Shown here in pieces: positions 39,176 through 48,186 of a stretch of 64,000 bases of DNA. The notes below the pieces were generated by a model. It ran no database searches and had not been told where the DNA came from. It saw only the letters and a list, made by a program, of their open reading frames with translations. A program made the position numbers and the translations under genes. Every line of letters starts with the position of its first letter. Within the stretch, counting starts at the first letter, position 1. Source of the DNA: Hyphomicrobiales bacterium. GTDB taxonomy: Bacteria; Pseudomonadota; Alphaproteobacteria; Rhizobiales; Ancalomicrobiaceae. The stretch covers positions 102,860-166,859 of the forward strand of contig JAJTBO010000006.1 in assembly GCA_021286855.1 (NCBI GenBank). Direction: 5' to 3'.

Positions 39176-41506
39176 TCAGTTGCGCAGCGGCTTGCCGGTC
39201 ATCAGCATGTGCTCGATGCGGGCCAGCGTGCCGGGGGTCTTGACGAGCTCCATGAAGGCGGCCCGTTCGAGATCGAACAGATCGTCCTCGGAGAGTTCGA
39301 TGAGCATGTCGGCGTCGGCGCCGGTCAGCACCTTCGCCACCGCGGCGGAGACGACGCGATCGTAATCGGTCGCCTTGCCGAGCCGCCAGAAGCCGTCGAC
39401 GGCGAGCTTCAGCGCCGCGGCAGCGGAAGGCCCGGGCAGACGGAAGACCGGCGGGGCCGGCGGCTGGTAGCCCTCGACCATCGCCAGCGCCTTGACCTTG
39501 GCGTCGGCGAGCAGGCGATAGCGGTTCATGGTGATGCCGTCGGCCGGACGCAGGATCTGCATTTCCTTTGCTTCCGCCGCCGACTTCGCGACCTTGGCGG
39601 TCGAGATCATCTCGAACACCTGGGCGAGCGCCGGCATCGGGCCCTTCGGCATCTTCGGAACCTTCGACCAGCGGTCGAGCATCTCCTTGCAGCCGCCCCA
39701 ACCGGGCAGCAGGCCGACGCCGACCTCGACGAGACCGGCATAGGTCTCGGCGTGGGCCTGGATGGCGTCGGCGTGGAGCAGGATCTCGCAGCCGCCGCCG
39801 AGCGCCATGCCCGAGGGCGCGGCGACGACCGGGAACGGCGCGTATTTCAGCGCCTTGTAGGTCTGCTGACCGGAGGCGATGAGGTTCTCGATCTCGGGCC
39901 AGGCGGCGATATTGGCGGCGAAGAGCGCGAGGCCGAGATTGGCGCCGACCGAGAACTGCGAGCCCTCGTTGTAGATCACCAGCGCCTTGTAGCCCTTCTT
40001 CACCGTCGAGATCGACTTCTGAAGGAGCGAGATGATGTCGGGGTCGAGCGAATTCATCTTGGAGGTGAATTCGAAGCAGACGACGCCGTCGCCGACGTCC
40101 CAGAGGCTGGCGGAGCCGTTCTTCAGGATCGGCTTCGAGGCGAGCTTGACGTCCTCGAGCATGAGCACGCCCTCGGGGCGGGTCATGACGTTGTGGTGGC
40201 CGTCGAGCTCGAGCACTTCACGCTTGCCGTCGACCACCTGATAGAACGGCTTGCCGTCGGCGACCTTCAGGATCGGGGCGACCGGCAGGCCGGAGGCCTC
40301 GAGCCGGCGGACGAACTCGGCCGTGCCGATCTGGTCGATCAGCTCGAACGGGCCCTTCTTCCAGTTGTAGCCGAGACGCATGGCCTCGTCGAAGGCCTCG
40401 ACCTCGTCGGCGGCGTCGCCGACCAGCAGCGCGGCGTAGGCGAGGGTGCGGCCCATCACGGCCCAGGCGTAGCGGCCGGCTTCGCTGTCGTGGTCGAACA
40501 GCTTGGCGAGCGACTTGCCGCCGGCCTTGACGGCCTCGACGTCGGCCTTCTTGGCGACGCGGTATTCGCCGGTGACGAGATCGATCGCCTCCTTGCGCTT
40601 GCCCTTCTCGCGGTTGACCCGATAGAAGCCGCCCTTGCCCTTACGGCCGGTGTAGCCGTCGGCGATCATCTTCTCGATCAGCGGCGAGGGCCGATACTGC
40701 TCGTGGAACATGTCCTCGGCCGGCAGGGTCGCGGCGAGAGACGCGTTGACGTGCGGCATCAGGTCGAGGCCGACGAGGTCGAGCAGACCGAAGACGCCGG
40801 TCTTCGGGATGCCGAAGGGACGGCCGATGATCTGATCGACGTCCTCGACGTCCATCTTGCGGTCGAAGGCTTCGACCACCGCCGCCTGCATCCACATGAC
40901 GCCGAGACGGTTGGCGATGAAGCCCGGCCGGTCCTTGCACGGGACGATCGACTTGCCGAGGCGCACGTCGCCGAAGCGGGAGACGTCGGCGATCGCGCTC
41001 TGCCTCGTCTTCTCGCCCTTGACCACCTCCAAGAGCCGCATGTAGCGCGGCGGATTGAAGAAGTGAGTGATGCAGAAGTCGGCGTCGAAGGCGTCGGAGA
41101 GGCCCTGGGTCAGGCTCGCCAGCGGAATCGTCGAGGTGTTCGACGAGACGATCGAGCCGGGCTTGCGGACGGCGTCGATCTTGGCATAGAGCGCCTGCTT
41201 GACGTCGAGCCGTTCGATCACCGCCTCGACGATCCAGTCGCAGTCGGAAAGCAGCGCGAGGTCGTCCTCGACGTTGCCGACGGTGACGAGCCGGGCTGCG
41301 GCCTTCGACATGAAGGCGGCCGGCTCGGTCTTCAGCATCTTCTCGACCGCGCCGCGGGCGATGGCGGAGCGATCGCCGCCTTCCGCGAGGTTCTTCGGCA
41401 CGATGTCGAGGAGGACGACGGGCGTCCCGGAATTGGCGACCTGGGCGGCGATCCCCGCGCCCATGACGCCGGCGCCGATCACGGCGACCTTGGCGATGTC
41501 GGCCAT
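39176..41506 (-). CDS. 3-hydroxyacyl-CoA dehydrogenase / enoyl-CoA hydratase fusion
   Basis: 776-residue bifunctional beta-oxidation protein. NAD-binding KVAVIGAGVMGAGIAAQVA at the N-terminus, VEAVIERLDVKQALYAKID, SSNTSTIP, catalytic His in THFFNPPRYM and second dehydrogenase domain to about residue 420; the crotonase-fold half follows with GSQFSVGANLGL (oxyanion) and SGMALGGGCEILLHAD (catalytic Glu region). The domain order, dehydrogenase first, is the reverse of FadB. ATG overlaps the thiolase stop. It acts between the dehydrogenase and thiolase encoded beside it. Confidence 0.94.
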   Translation of the reverse strand: MADIAKVAVIGAGVMGAGIAAQVANSGTPVVLLDIVPKNLAEGGDRSAIARGAVEKMLKTEPAAFMSKAAARLVTVGNVEDDLALLSDCDWIVEAVIERLDVKQALYAKIDAVRKPGSIVSSNTSTIPLASLTQGLSDAFDADFCITHFFNPPRYMRLLEVVKGEKTRQSAIADVSRFGDVRLGKSIVPCKDRPGFIANRLGVMWMQAAVVEAFDRKMDVEDVDQIIGRPFGIPKTGVFGLLDLVGLDLMPHVNASLAATLPAEDMFHEQYRPSPLIEKMIADGYTGRKGKGGFYRVNREKGKRKEAIDLVTGEYRVAKKADVEAVKAGGKSLAKLFDHDSEAGRYAWAVMGRTLAYAALLVGDAADEVEAFDEAMRLGYNWKKGPFELIDQIGTAEFVRRLEASGLPVAPILKVADGKPFYQVVDGKREVLELDGHHNVMTRPEGVLMLEDVKLASKPILKNGSASLWDVGDGVVCFEFTSKMNSLDPDIISLLQKSISTVKKGYKALVIYNEGSQFSVGANLGLALFAANIAAWPEIENLIASGQQTYKALKYAPFPVVAAPSGMALGGGCEILLHADAIQAHAETYAGLVEVGVGLLPGWGGCKEMLDRWSKVPKMPKGPMPALAQVFEMISTAKVAKSAAEAKEMQILRPADGITMNRYRLLADAKVKALAMVEGYQPPAPPVFRLPGPSAAAALKLAVDGFWRLGKATDYDRVVSAAVAKVLTGADADMLIELSEDDLFDLERAAFMELVKTPGTLARIEHMLMTGKPLRN

Positions 41507-42645
41507 CACAGCGCCTCCAGGATGGTGGCGATGCCCTGGCCGCCGCCGATGCACTGGCTGGCGAGGCCGAGCTTGGCGCCTTCGCGCTTCATCAGCGCCG
41601 CGGTCTTGCCGACGATGCGGGCGCCGGTCGCGCCGAGCGGATGGCCGAGCGCGATGGCGCCGCCGTCGAGATTGACCTTGGCCGGGTCGAGGCCGAGGTC
41701 GCGGATGCAGGCGATGGCCTGAGACGCGAAGGCTTCGTTGAGCTCGACGACGTCGATCGACTTGACGTCGACGCCGGCGCGGGCGGCGGCCTTCAGCGAC
41801 GAACCGACCGGGCCGATGCCCATGATCTCGGGATCGCAGCCGGCGACGGCGATCGACTTGATCGCGGCGAGCGGCTCGAGGCCGTTCTTCTCGGCGTAGT
41901 CGAGCGAGCAGATCAGGGTCGCGGACGCGCCATCGGTGAGCGGCGAGGAGGTGCCGGCGGTGACGACGCCGTCGGCCTTGAAGGCCGGCTTCAACGAGGC
42001 GAGGCCCTCGAGCGTCGTCTCGGGACGGATGCAGCCGTCGATCGAGACGGTCTTGCCCTTCTTGTCGACGATCGGGATGATTTCGTCGACGAACTTGCCG
42101 GCCTCACGGGCGGCGTTCGCCTTCACCTGCGAGGCGACCGCGAAGGCCTCCTGCTCGGCGCGCGAGATGCCCCAGCGCGACGCGACGTTCTCGGCGGTGT
42201 CGCCCATGCCCATGTAGGCGCCCGGCATTTCGACGGCGAAGTCCGGGTCCGGCAGGACGTTGTAGCCCATCATCGGCACGCGGCTCATCGACTCGACGCC
42301 GGCGCAGAGGAAGACCTCGCCCGCGCCCATCTGGATCGCGCCGGCGGCGGCGTGGATCGACTGCATCGAGGAACCGCAGAAGCGGTTGATCGTCTGGCCG
42401 GCGACCGACTGCGGCAGACCCGCCATCAGCGCGACGAGGCGCGCCATGTTGAGGCCCTGCTCGCCTTCCGGGAAGGCGCAGCCGAGGATCAGATCCTCGA
42501 GGTCCTCGACCTTGACGCCGGTCTTCTTCACCAGACCGGCGATGGTCTGGGCGGCGAGGCGATCGGGGCGGACGAAGGCCAGTTCGCCCTTCTTGGCCAG
42601 CGTGAACGGCGAACGGGCGTAACCCGCGACGACGACCTTCTTCAT
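41506..42645 (-). CDS. acetyl-CoA C-acyltransferase (3-ketoacyl-CoA thiolase)
   Basis: 379-residue thiolase ending each beta-oxidation cycle. Nucleophilic C90 in INRFCGSSMQ, the NEAFA motif, His in GHPLGATGAR and the second Cys in QCIGGGQGIA. AGGAGA ribosome site before the ATG. First enzyme gene after the MerR regulator, 88 bases downstream of it. Confidence 0.95.
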   Translation of the reverse strand: MKKVVVAGYARSPFTLAKKGELAFVRPDRLAAQTIAGLVKKTGVKVEDLEDLILGCAFPEGEQGLNMARLVALMAGLPQSVAGQTINRFCGSSMQSIHAAAGAIQMGAGEVFLCAGVESMSRVPMMGYNVLPDPDFAVEMPGAYMGMGDTAENVASRWGISRAEQEAFAVASQVKANAAREAGKFVDEIIPIVDKKGKTVSIDGCIRPETTLEGLASLKPAFKADGVVTAGTSSPLTDGASATLICSLDYAEKNGLEPLAAIKSIAVAGCDPEIMGIGPVGSSLKAAARAGVDVKSIDVVELNEAFASQAIACIRDLGLDPAKVNLDGGAIALGHPLGATGARIVGKTAALMKREGAKLGLASQCIGGGQGIATILEAL

Positions 42646-42733
42646 CGACGTGTCTCCTGGAGAGAAATTCTCGAGTGAATTGCTCCGAGGGAGACGACCG
42701 TCGCCGAGGCGGGGCGCGACGCGCGCCCTCCGC

Positions 42734-43129
42734 TCAGGCCGTCTCCACCGAAAGTCCGCGGCTGGACAGGGTCTCGAGGCTGACGCGCTCGATGTCCTTC
42801 AGCTCCTGGAGCGTGGTCTTGACCGCCTGGAGCTGGCCTTCCAACTGGGTGATGCGCTCGCGCGCCTTCTTCACCAGATGTTGGAGCTGTTCCGACTGGG
42901 TCGTGTCGACCACATAGAGATCCAGGTATTCCTTGATGTCGCGCAGCGAGAAGCCGAGCTGCTTGCCGCGCAGAATCAGAATCATCCGCGCCCGGTCGCG
43001 ATGGGTGTAGACGCGCGTGTTGCCGGCGCGCTGGGGCGAGATCAGCCCCTGGTCCTCGTAGAAGCGGATGGTGCGCGGCGTCACGCCGAGATCGCGGGCC
43101 AGTTCCGTGACCGAGAAGATCTTGTCCAT
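42734..43129 (-). CDS. MerR-family regulator of the beta-oxidation genes (LiuR-like)
   Basis: 131-residue MerR protein: N-terminal FSVTELARDLGVTPRTIRFYEDQGLISPQR helix-turn-helix and wing, RARMILILRGKQLGFSLRDIKEYLDLY, then a coiled coil (residues 80-115). No metal-binding cysteines at all, so it senses an organic ligand; homologues called LiuR/AtuR control branched-chain and fatty-acid catabolism. Its place directly ahead of thiolase and behind fadD suggests it controls both. Confidence 0.87.
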   Translation of the reverse strand: MDKIFSVTELARDLGVTPRTIRFYEDQGLISPQRAGNTRVYTHRDRARMILILRGKQLGFSLRDIKEYLDLYVVDTTQSEQLQHLVKKARERITQLEGQLQAVKTTLQELKDIERVSLETLSSRGLSVETA

Positions 43130-43186
43130 GGGAAGAAGGCTCCGCGAGATGCAAGCGACGACGGCGAGGGCTGGATATTGCCCTAT

Positions 43187-43203
43187 ACGTCACTTTCATG
43201 TCA
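43187..43203 (-). promoter_or_regulatory. paired ACGTCA/ATGTCA motifs upstream of merR
   Basis: ACGTCA (43187-43192) and ATGTCA (43198-43203) repeat at an 11-bp interval, one helical turn, 58 bases before the merR start. The same ACGTCA word recurs near fadL and the SCP2 gene. Possible MerR operator; the family's consensus could not be checked. Confidence 0.3.
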
Positions 43204-43340
43204 CGCGAAATCGTCATCGACCGTCTCGTACCCGTTTTTCGCTGTGGACCAAAGGGGATGCATCCGCCCGACGGGCGAAGATCCTCACGCTCGCGGCCGG
43301 AAGCGCGGGCTCCCGAGCGCGTCAGGCGGCGACGCCGCGG

Positions 43341-43363
43341 GTCGGGGCGAGAACCGCCCCGAC
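43341..43363 (-). terminator. hairpin after fadD
   Basis: GTCGGGGCG (43341-43349), 5-nt loop, CGCCCCGAC (43355-43363), immediately past the fadD stop on the minus strand and without a T run. It may reduce read-through into merR. Confidence 0.4.
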
Positions 43364-43369
43364 GGATGC

Positions 43370-45064
43370 TCAGCCACGGTCGGACAGATCCACCGTGTCG
43401 ATCGTGTCGCGGGCGATGATCTCCGCGACCAGTTCCTTCTTCGACAGCTTGCCGACCATGGTCTTGGGCAAGGCGTCGCGAATCTCCACCGCCTTGGGCA
43501 TCTCGATCTTGGAGACCCAGCCGGCGAGGTGGGTCATCAGATCCTTCGCGGTCGCGGTCTCGCCGGCGCGCAGCTTGACGAAGGCCATCGGTGCCTGACC
43601 GCGGTAGGTGTCGGGCACGCCGATGACGGTCGCCTCCTCCACCGCCGGGTGCTGGTAGAGCGCTTCCTCGAGCACACGCGGATAGACGTTGTAGCCACCG
43701 CAGATGATGATGTCCTTGAGACGATCGACGAGGAAAATGAATCCATCCGCGTCACGCCAGCCGACGTCGCCGGTCCGCAGCCAGCCGTCGTGGAACTGCT
43801 CGGCGGTGGCGTCGGGACGGTTCCAGTAGCCGAGCATGACCTGGGGCCCGCGCACGCAGAGTTCGCCCTTCTCGCCTTCCGGCAGCGCCTCGACCGAGGT
43901 GACCGGCGTGCGGATCGAGACCTCGGTCTCGGGTAGGACGAGGCCGATCGAGCCGTCCTTGTCGAGGCCGACGACCGGGTTGCAGGTGACCACCGGCGAG
44001 GCCTCGGAGAGGCCGTAACCCTCGAGCAGCTTGCAGCCGGTCAGTTCCTCGAAGCGGGCGCGGACGTCGGCGGGCAGCGGCGCGCCGCCGGAGATGCAGC
44101 ACTGGATCGAAGTGAGGTCGCGCTTGGCTTCGGCCGTCGCCGCGTTGATCGCGGTATAGATGGTCGGCACGCCGGGGAAGATGGTCGGCCGCTTCTTCTC
44201 GATCGTGTCGACGACCTGAGCGAGATCGAAGCGCGGCAGCAGGATCAGTTCCGCGCCGAGCCGGAGACCGAAGTTCATCACCACGGTCATGGCGAAGACG
44301 TGGAACAGCGGCAACACGCCGAGCATCTTCGGCTCGCCGGAGAGGAAGCCTTCCGGCACCCACCGGGCGATCTGTTCGGCGTTGGCGAAGAGATTGGCGT
44401 GAGTGAGCATCGCCCCCTTCGGCACGCCGGTGGTGCCGCCGGTATATTGCAGCACCGCCAGCGTGGTCTTCGGGTCGAAGGACGCGACGGCGACCGGCGT
44501 CTTCTCGGCGACGAGGTCGGAGAAGGCGACGTGACGTCCGTCGCGCGGGATCTTCGCGATTTCCTTGCTCTTGAGCAGGCGGAACAGCCAGTTCTTCGGG
44601 AAGGGCAAGATCGTCGCCATCGGGCAGACGACGATCTTTTCGAGGCCGGTCTTGTCGAGGAGAGCGGCGACCTTGGGATAGATCGCCTGAAGATCCATCG
44701 TCACCATGATGGTGGTGCCGCTGTCCTTGACCTGATGGATCAGCTCGCGCTCGACATAGAGCGGGTTGTAGTTGACGACGACGCCGCCGGCCTTCAACAC
44801 CGCGTACCAGGCGATCACCGAATACGGGGTGTTGGGCAGGCAGAGGCCGACGCGCACGCCGTCCCTGACGCCGAGCCGGCGGAAGCCGGCGGCGGCGCGA
44901 TCGACGAGGTCGCCGATCTCGCCGTAGGTCCACTTGGCGCCGAGGAAATCGACGCAGGGGCGGCTGGGCCACCGGGCGACCGCCTCGTCGAGGAGCGAGG
45001 TCACCGGGCGAGCCGGGATCGGTCCCGAAACGGCGGTTCCGTCCAGGTTGAAGTCGGTCGTCAC
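43370..45064 (-). CDS. fadD: long-chain fatty-acid-CoA ligase
   Basis: 564-residue adenylate-forming enzyme activating fatty acids to acyl-CoA. AMP-binding P-loop YTGGTTGVPKGAMLTH, GYGLSEASPVV, WLRTGDVGW, the fatty-acyl-CoA synthetase DRLKDIIICGGYNVYP and the C-terminal Lys in PKTMVGKLSKKEL. Start is a GTG with GGGTGG just upstream, 14 bases after the fadL stop; another GTG 9 bases earlier is possible. Works with FadL uptake and the beta-oxidation genes downstream. Confidence 0.94.
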   Translation of the reverse strand: MTTDFNLDGTAVSGPIPARPVTSLLDEAVARWPSRPCVDFLGAKWTYGEIGDLVDRAAAGFRRLGVRDGVRVGLCLPNTPYSVIAWYAVLKAGGVVVNYNPLYVERELIHQVKDSGTTIMVTMDLQAIYPKVAALLDKTGLEKIVVCPMATILPFPKNWLFRLLKSKEIAKIPRDGRHVAFSDLVAEKTPVAVASFDPKTTLAVLQYTGGTTGVPKGAMLTHANLFANAEQIARWVPEGFLSGEPKMLGVLPLFHVFAMTVVMNFGLRLGAELILLPRFDLAQVVDTIEKKRPTIFPGVPTIYTAINAATAEAKRDLTSIQCCISGGAPLPADVRARFEELTGCKLLEGYGLSEASPVVTCNPVVGLDKDGSIGLVLPETEVSIRTPVTSVEALPEGEKGELCVRGPQVMLGYWNRPDATAEQFHDGWLRTGDVGWRDADGFIFLVDRLKDIIICGGYNVYPRVLEEALYQHPAVEEATVIGVPDTYRGQAPMAFVKLRAGETATAKDLMTHLAGWVSKIEMPKAVEIRDALPKTMVGKLSKKELVAEIIARDTIDTVDLSDRG

Positions 45065-45078
45065 GATGGCCACCCGTC

Positions 45079-46398
45079 TCAGAACTTGTAGACGAAGCTG
45101 GTCGAGAAGATGTCGGCCGACCCGTTGTATTTGCCGGTCAACGTTCCACCCGACGCCGTCGCATCCGCGACGGAGACTTCCGGCGCGAAGAGATGAGCAT
45201 AGGCCGCCGTGAAGCGCAGCTTCTCGGAGAATTCCCAAGTGTAGCCGGCGGAGAGCCAATACCGGTCGGATTCCGGAATGCGCGGCGTGCGCAGATCGGC
45301 GGTCTTGACGGCGCTCATGTCATAGGCGGCGCCGACGTGGATGGTGTGGCCCTTGGTCCACTTGTAGTTGGCGCCGAGCGAGAAGAACCACGTGTCGCGC
45401 CACCCCTCGTGCGTTCCGGTCACCAGAGCGCCGGTCGAGTCGTAGTAGACGTTGAGGTCCTTGAAGGCGCTCCACTGCGTCCACTGCGCATCGGCCATCA
45501 CGGCCCACTTGTCGTCGATCTCGTGATAGACGCTCGCGGTGGCGGTCGCGGGCGACGTGAAGTCGGCGTGGATCGCACCGTTCGGGCGATAGAGCGAGGC
45601 GAGCGCGCCCGTCGTGGTGACGTCGCCCTTCAGATCGTAGCGAATGGCCGAGCGATAGGTCAGGCCGACGCGGGTCTGCGGCGAGAACTCGTAGAGCAGG
45701 CCGAAGTTGTAGCCGAAGCCGATGTTGGAGCCCTTGACGCGCAACCAGCCGTCCTTGCCGGCATAACCGGCCGAGCAGAGGGCCGCATTGCCGGTCTGGG
45801 CGTAACAGATCGCGGCCTGGTCCATGGCGCCGGTCAGATCGGCTTCGAACCACTGGACCTGGACGCCGCCGCCGATGGAGAGGTTCGAATTGACGCGATA
45901 GGCGACGTTCGGGTTGACGTTGATCGCCGTCACTGCGCTGGCGAGGCCCTGATAGCGCCCCGTCCAGTCGGCCGAATAGCTCGAGCGCAGACCGAAGGGC
46001 GAGACGACCGCGACGCCGAACTTCAGATCGTTCGAAAAGTCATACATGGCAAAGGTCGAGCCGACCATGGCGTCGTCGATGGCGTCGCCGCCGTTCTTCG
46101 AGCCGGTGCTCAGGCCGCCGAAGGGCCGCGTGCCGGAACCGGTGAAGGACGCCTTGGGCGCGATCCAGCTCAGGGTGCCGGCGATCTGATGGCCGTGCAG
46201 AAGGGTCATGCCGGCCGGGTTGTACCAGACGGTCGCCGGGCTCGAGGCGCTGGCCGCCGAACCGGCGAAGGCGTTGCCGAGATATTCGGCGCTCTGCTCC
46301 CGCAGCTGGAAGCCGGCGGCGAAAGCTTCGCCGGCCACCCCCATCGCGGAGAGCCCCACCACGCCCGCCACGACACACTTCACCTTCGAAAGACGCAT
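45079..46398 (-). CDS. fadL: FadL/OmpP1/TodX-family outer membrane transporter
   Basis: 439-residue beta-barrel for long-chain fatty acid or hydrophobic compound uptake. Signal peptide VVAGVVGLSAMGVAGEAFA, then the plug-domain start AGFQLREQSAEYLGNAFAG and SPATVWYNPAGMTLL, both family hallmarks; the last residue is Phe (SFVYKF), as needed for barrel assembly. Cotranscribed with fadD 14 bases downstream. Confidence 0.95.
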   Translation of the reverse strand: MRLSKVKCVVAGVVGLSAMGVAGEAFAAGFQLREQSAEYLGNAFAGSAASASSPATVWYNPAGMTLLHGHQIAGTLSWIAPKASFTGSGTRPFGGLSTGSKNGGDAIDDAMVGSTFAMYDFSNDLKFGVAVVSPFGLRSSYSADWTGRYQGLASAVTAINVNPNVAYRVNSNLSIGGGVQVQWFEADLTGAMDQAAICYAQTGNAALCSAGYAGKDGWLRVKGSNIGFGYNFGLLYEFSPQTRVGLTYRSAIRYDLKGDVTTTGALASLYRPNGAIHADFTSPATATASVYHEIDDKWAVMADAQWTQWSAFKDLNVYYDSTGALVTGTHEGWRDTWFFSLGANYKWTKGHTIHVGAAYDMSAVKTADLRTPRIPESDRYWLSAGYTWEFSEKLRFTAAYAHLFAPEVSVADATASGGTLTGKYNGSADIFSTSFVYKF

Positions 46399-46516
46399 CT
46401 GTCACCCCCCAGAGGCTCGAGGCCCCATCGTTCTTGATTTTCGATCCCGCGACGCGCCATCCCCCGATGGCGACGAGCGCTCGATCATGACGGAAAATTA
46501 ACCGTCGCCCCCGATC

Positions 46517-46549
46517 ACGTCAACATCACCTGACTGACGTAATGGTCAA
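46517..46549 (-). promoter_or_regulatory. ACGTCA / TGACGT motifs upstream of fadL
   Basis: ACGTCA at 46517-46522 and TGACGTAATGGTCAA at 46535-46549, the latter an imperfect dyad TGAC-N6-GTCA. They lie 120-150 bases before the fadL start in the SCP2-fadL gap. Shared words with the merR and SCP2 upstream regions suggest common control. Confidence 0.3.
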
Positions 46550-46595
46550 CCACGCGGCCGACGAAAGCCGTCGGCGCGCAACATCTCCACGTCGA

Positions 46596-46898
46596 TCAGG
46601 CGATCGCCCCGACCAACTTCATGGCGACGCCGAGCGAGCCGGCGACCTTGATCTTGCCGAGCGTATAGCCGAGCATCGGATCGAGCTTGCCTTCGGTCAA
46701 TTTGATCAGGTTTTCGCGCGTGATCTTGATGGTGCAGTCGGCCGGCTCGTCGGATTCGAGCTCGAGGCGGGCGCTTCCTCCGCGCGCGTCGATGACCGGG
46801 CGACCATCGGCGCCGAGGTCGAACCGCACCAGAGCCCCCAGGCGCGACAGCGCCGGCAGCGCCGCTTCCAGACGTTCCTGCAACGTTTCGTCGAGCAC
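46596..46898 (-). CDS. SCP2 sterol/lipid-transfer domain protein
   Basis: 100-residue single-domain protein of the SCP2 fold: RFDLGADGRPVIDARGG, DCTIKITRENLIKLTEGKLDPMLGYTLGKIKVAGSLGVAMKL. Such proteins bind acyl chains or acyl-CoA in the cytoplasm. A GTG start with a GGAGAGG site is preferred; an ATG 51 bases upstream (46949) would add a basic 17-residue leader. Upstream of fadL on the same strand with ACGTCAA (46962-46968) ahead of it. Confidence 0.83.
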   Translation of the reverse strand: MLDETLQERLEAALPALSRLGALVRFDLGADGRPVIDARGGSARLELESDEPADCTIKITRENLIKLTEGKLDPMLGYTLGKIKVAGSLGVAMKLVGAIA

Positions 46899-47094
46899 GA
46901 CAGGCCTCTCCCTCGAGCCGTGGGGTCGAATTCGAGGAGACTGTGACATTGCTTTCCGAATACGTCAACTATCTCCCTATTAGGATAAAGTCGATCCCGC
47001 GGATCGTCGCAGGCGCGGCGACGTCGACCGGCGCGGGGGCCTCGCCCGGCGACGCGATTCGCGCTACTGCTCGGGGCGGACCGCGGGAGGACGC

Positions 47095-48186
47095 ATGTCG
47101 ATCCGGATCGCCACCTTCAACGTCGAGAACCTGATCCGCCGGTTCTCTCCGGATCGCGATCGGCGCACCGGCGTCTGGATTCCCGATCCGGCGGTCGGGC
47201 TCTACGAACATGCTTCGGAGGCGGAGGGTCGGCTGATCGAGCGGGCGCTGCAGGTGGCGATCAGCGACGATCAGCGCCAGTCGACGGCCCAGGCGATCCG
47301 CGACTGCGACGCCGACGTGCTGTGCCTGCAGGAGGTCGACGGGCTCGAGGCGTTGCGCTGGTTCCACGACCGGTATCTCGTCCGCGCCCTCGACGAGCCC
47401 TACGAGCACTTCGCCCTTCTCGAAGGCAACGATCGGCGCGGCATCGACGTCGGCGTGGCGAGCCGGCGCGGCCTGCCGATCCGGGTGATGAGCAACGCGA
47501 CGCTGACCTATCGCGACCTCGACCTCTTCGACGACGAGCTTCGCCGGTGGGGGGCGGGCCCGGACGATCGGATCTTCAAGCGCGACGCGTTGGAGGTCGA
47601 GGTGGAGACCCCGGCCGGTCCGCTCACCCTCTGGGTCTGTCACTTCAAGTCGATGACGGAGGGGCGCGACCGCACCATGGCGGTCAGGCGGGCCGAGGCG
47701 CGGGCGGTCCGACGGCTGGTCGAGGCGAAGTTCGGCGCGAAGGCCGGCGACGCCGACTGGGCGATCGTCGGCGACCTCAACGACTATCGCGACCACATCC
47801 GCCTCACGCGGCGCGACGACGGAAACCTCGCCGCGACCCCGGAACGCGCGGCGGCGACCGGGCTCGATCCGTTCCATGCCGACCATTTCGCGGTCGACCT
47901 CGTCGAGCGGCTGGAGCCGATCGAGCGGTGGACGCATTTCTGGGCGGAGGGACGCGAGCTCGCCGCGCTCGATCATCTCTTCATCTCGCCGGCGCTGGCG
48001 CGGGCCAATCCGCGAACGCTGCCGACGGTGGTGCGCGCCGGGCTGCCCCATCGCGTGCCGATCGAGAGGATGCGGCCGGCGCCGGCGTCCTTCGAGCGCT
48101 ATCCGCGCATCGGCTTCGACCGACCGAAGGCCTCGGACCACTGCCCGCTGGCGGTCACCCTGCGGCTGTCGGGAGAAGCGCCATGA
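47095..48186 (+). CDS. endonuclease/exonuclease/phosphatase-family protein
   Basis: 363-residue EEP-fold hydrolase, metal-dependent for phosphodiesters (DNA, RNA or phospholipid). RIATFNVENLIRRF at the start, LCLQEVDGLEAL with the metal Glu, GIDVGVASR, WAIVGDLNDYRDH and the catalytic ASDHCPLAVTL near the C-terminus. No signal peptide. A GGGAGG ribosome site precedes the ATG. The stop overlaps the NUDIX gene start (ATGA). The substrate is unknown. Confidence 0.9.
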   Translation: MSIRIATFNVENLIRRFSPDRDRRTGVWIPDPAVGLYEHASEAEGRLIERALQVAISDDQRQSTAQAIRDCDADVLCLQEVDGLEALRWFHDRYLVRALDEPYEHFALLEGNDRRGIDVGVASRRGLPIRVMSNATLTYRDLDLFDDELRRWGAGPDDRIFKRDALEVEVETPAGPLTLWVCHFKSMTEGRDRTMAVRRAEARAVRRLVEAKFGAKAGDADWAIVGDLNDYRDHIRLTRRDDGNLAATPERAAATGLDPFHADHFAVDLVERLEPIERWTHFWAEGRELAALDHLFISPALARANPRTLPTVVRAGLPHRVPIERMRPAPASFERYPRIGFDRPKASDHCPLAVTLRLSGEAP

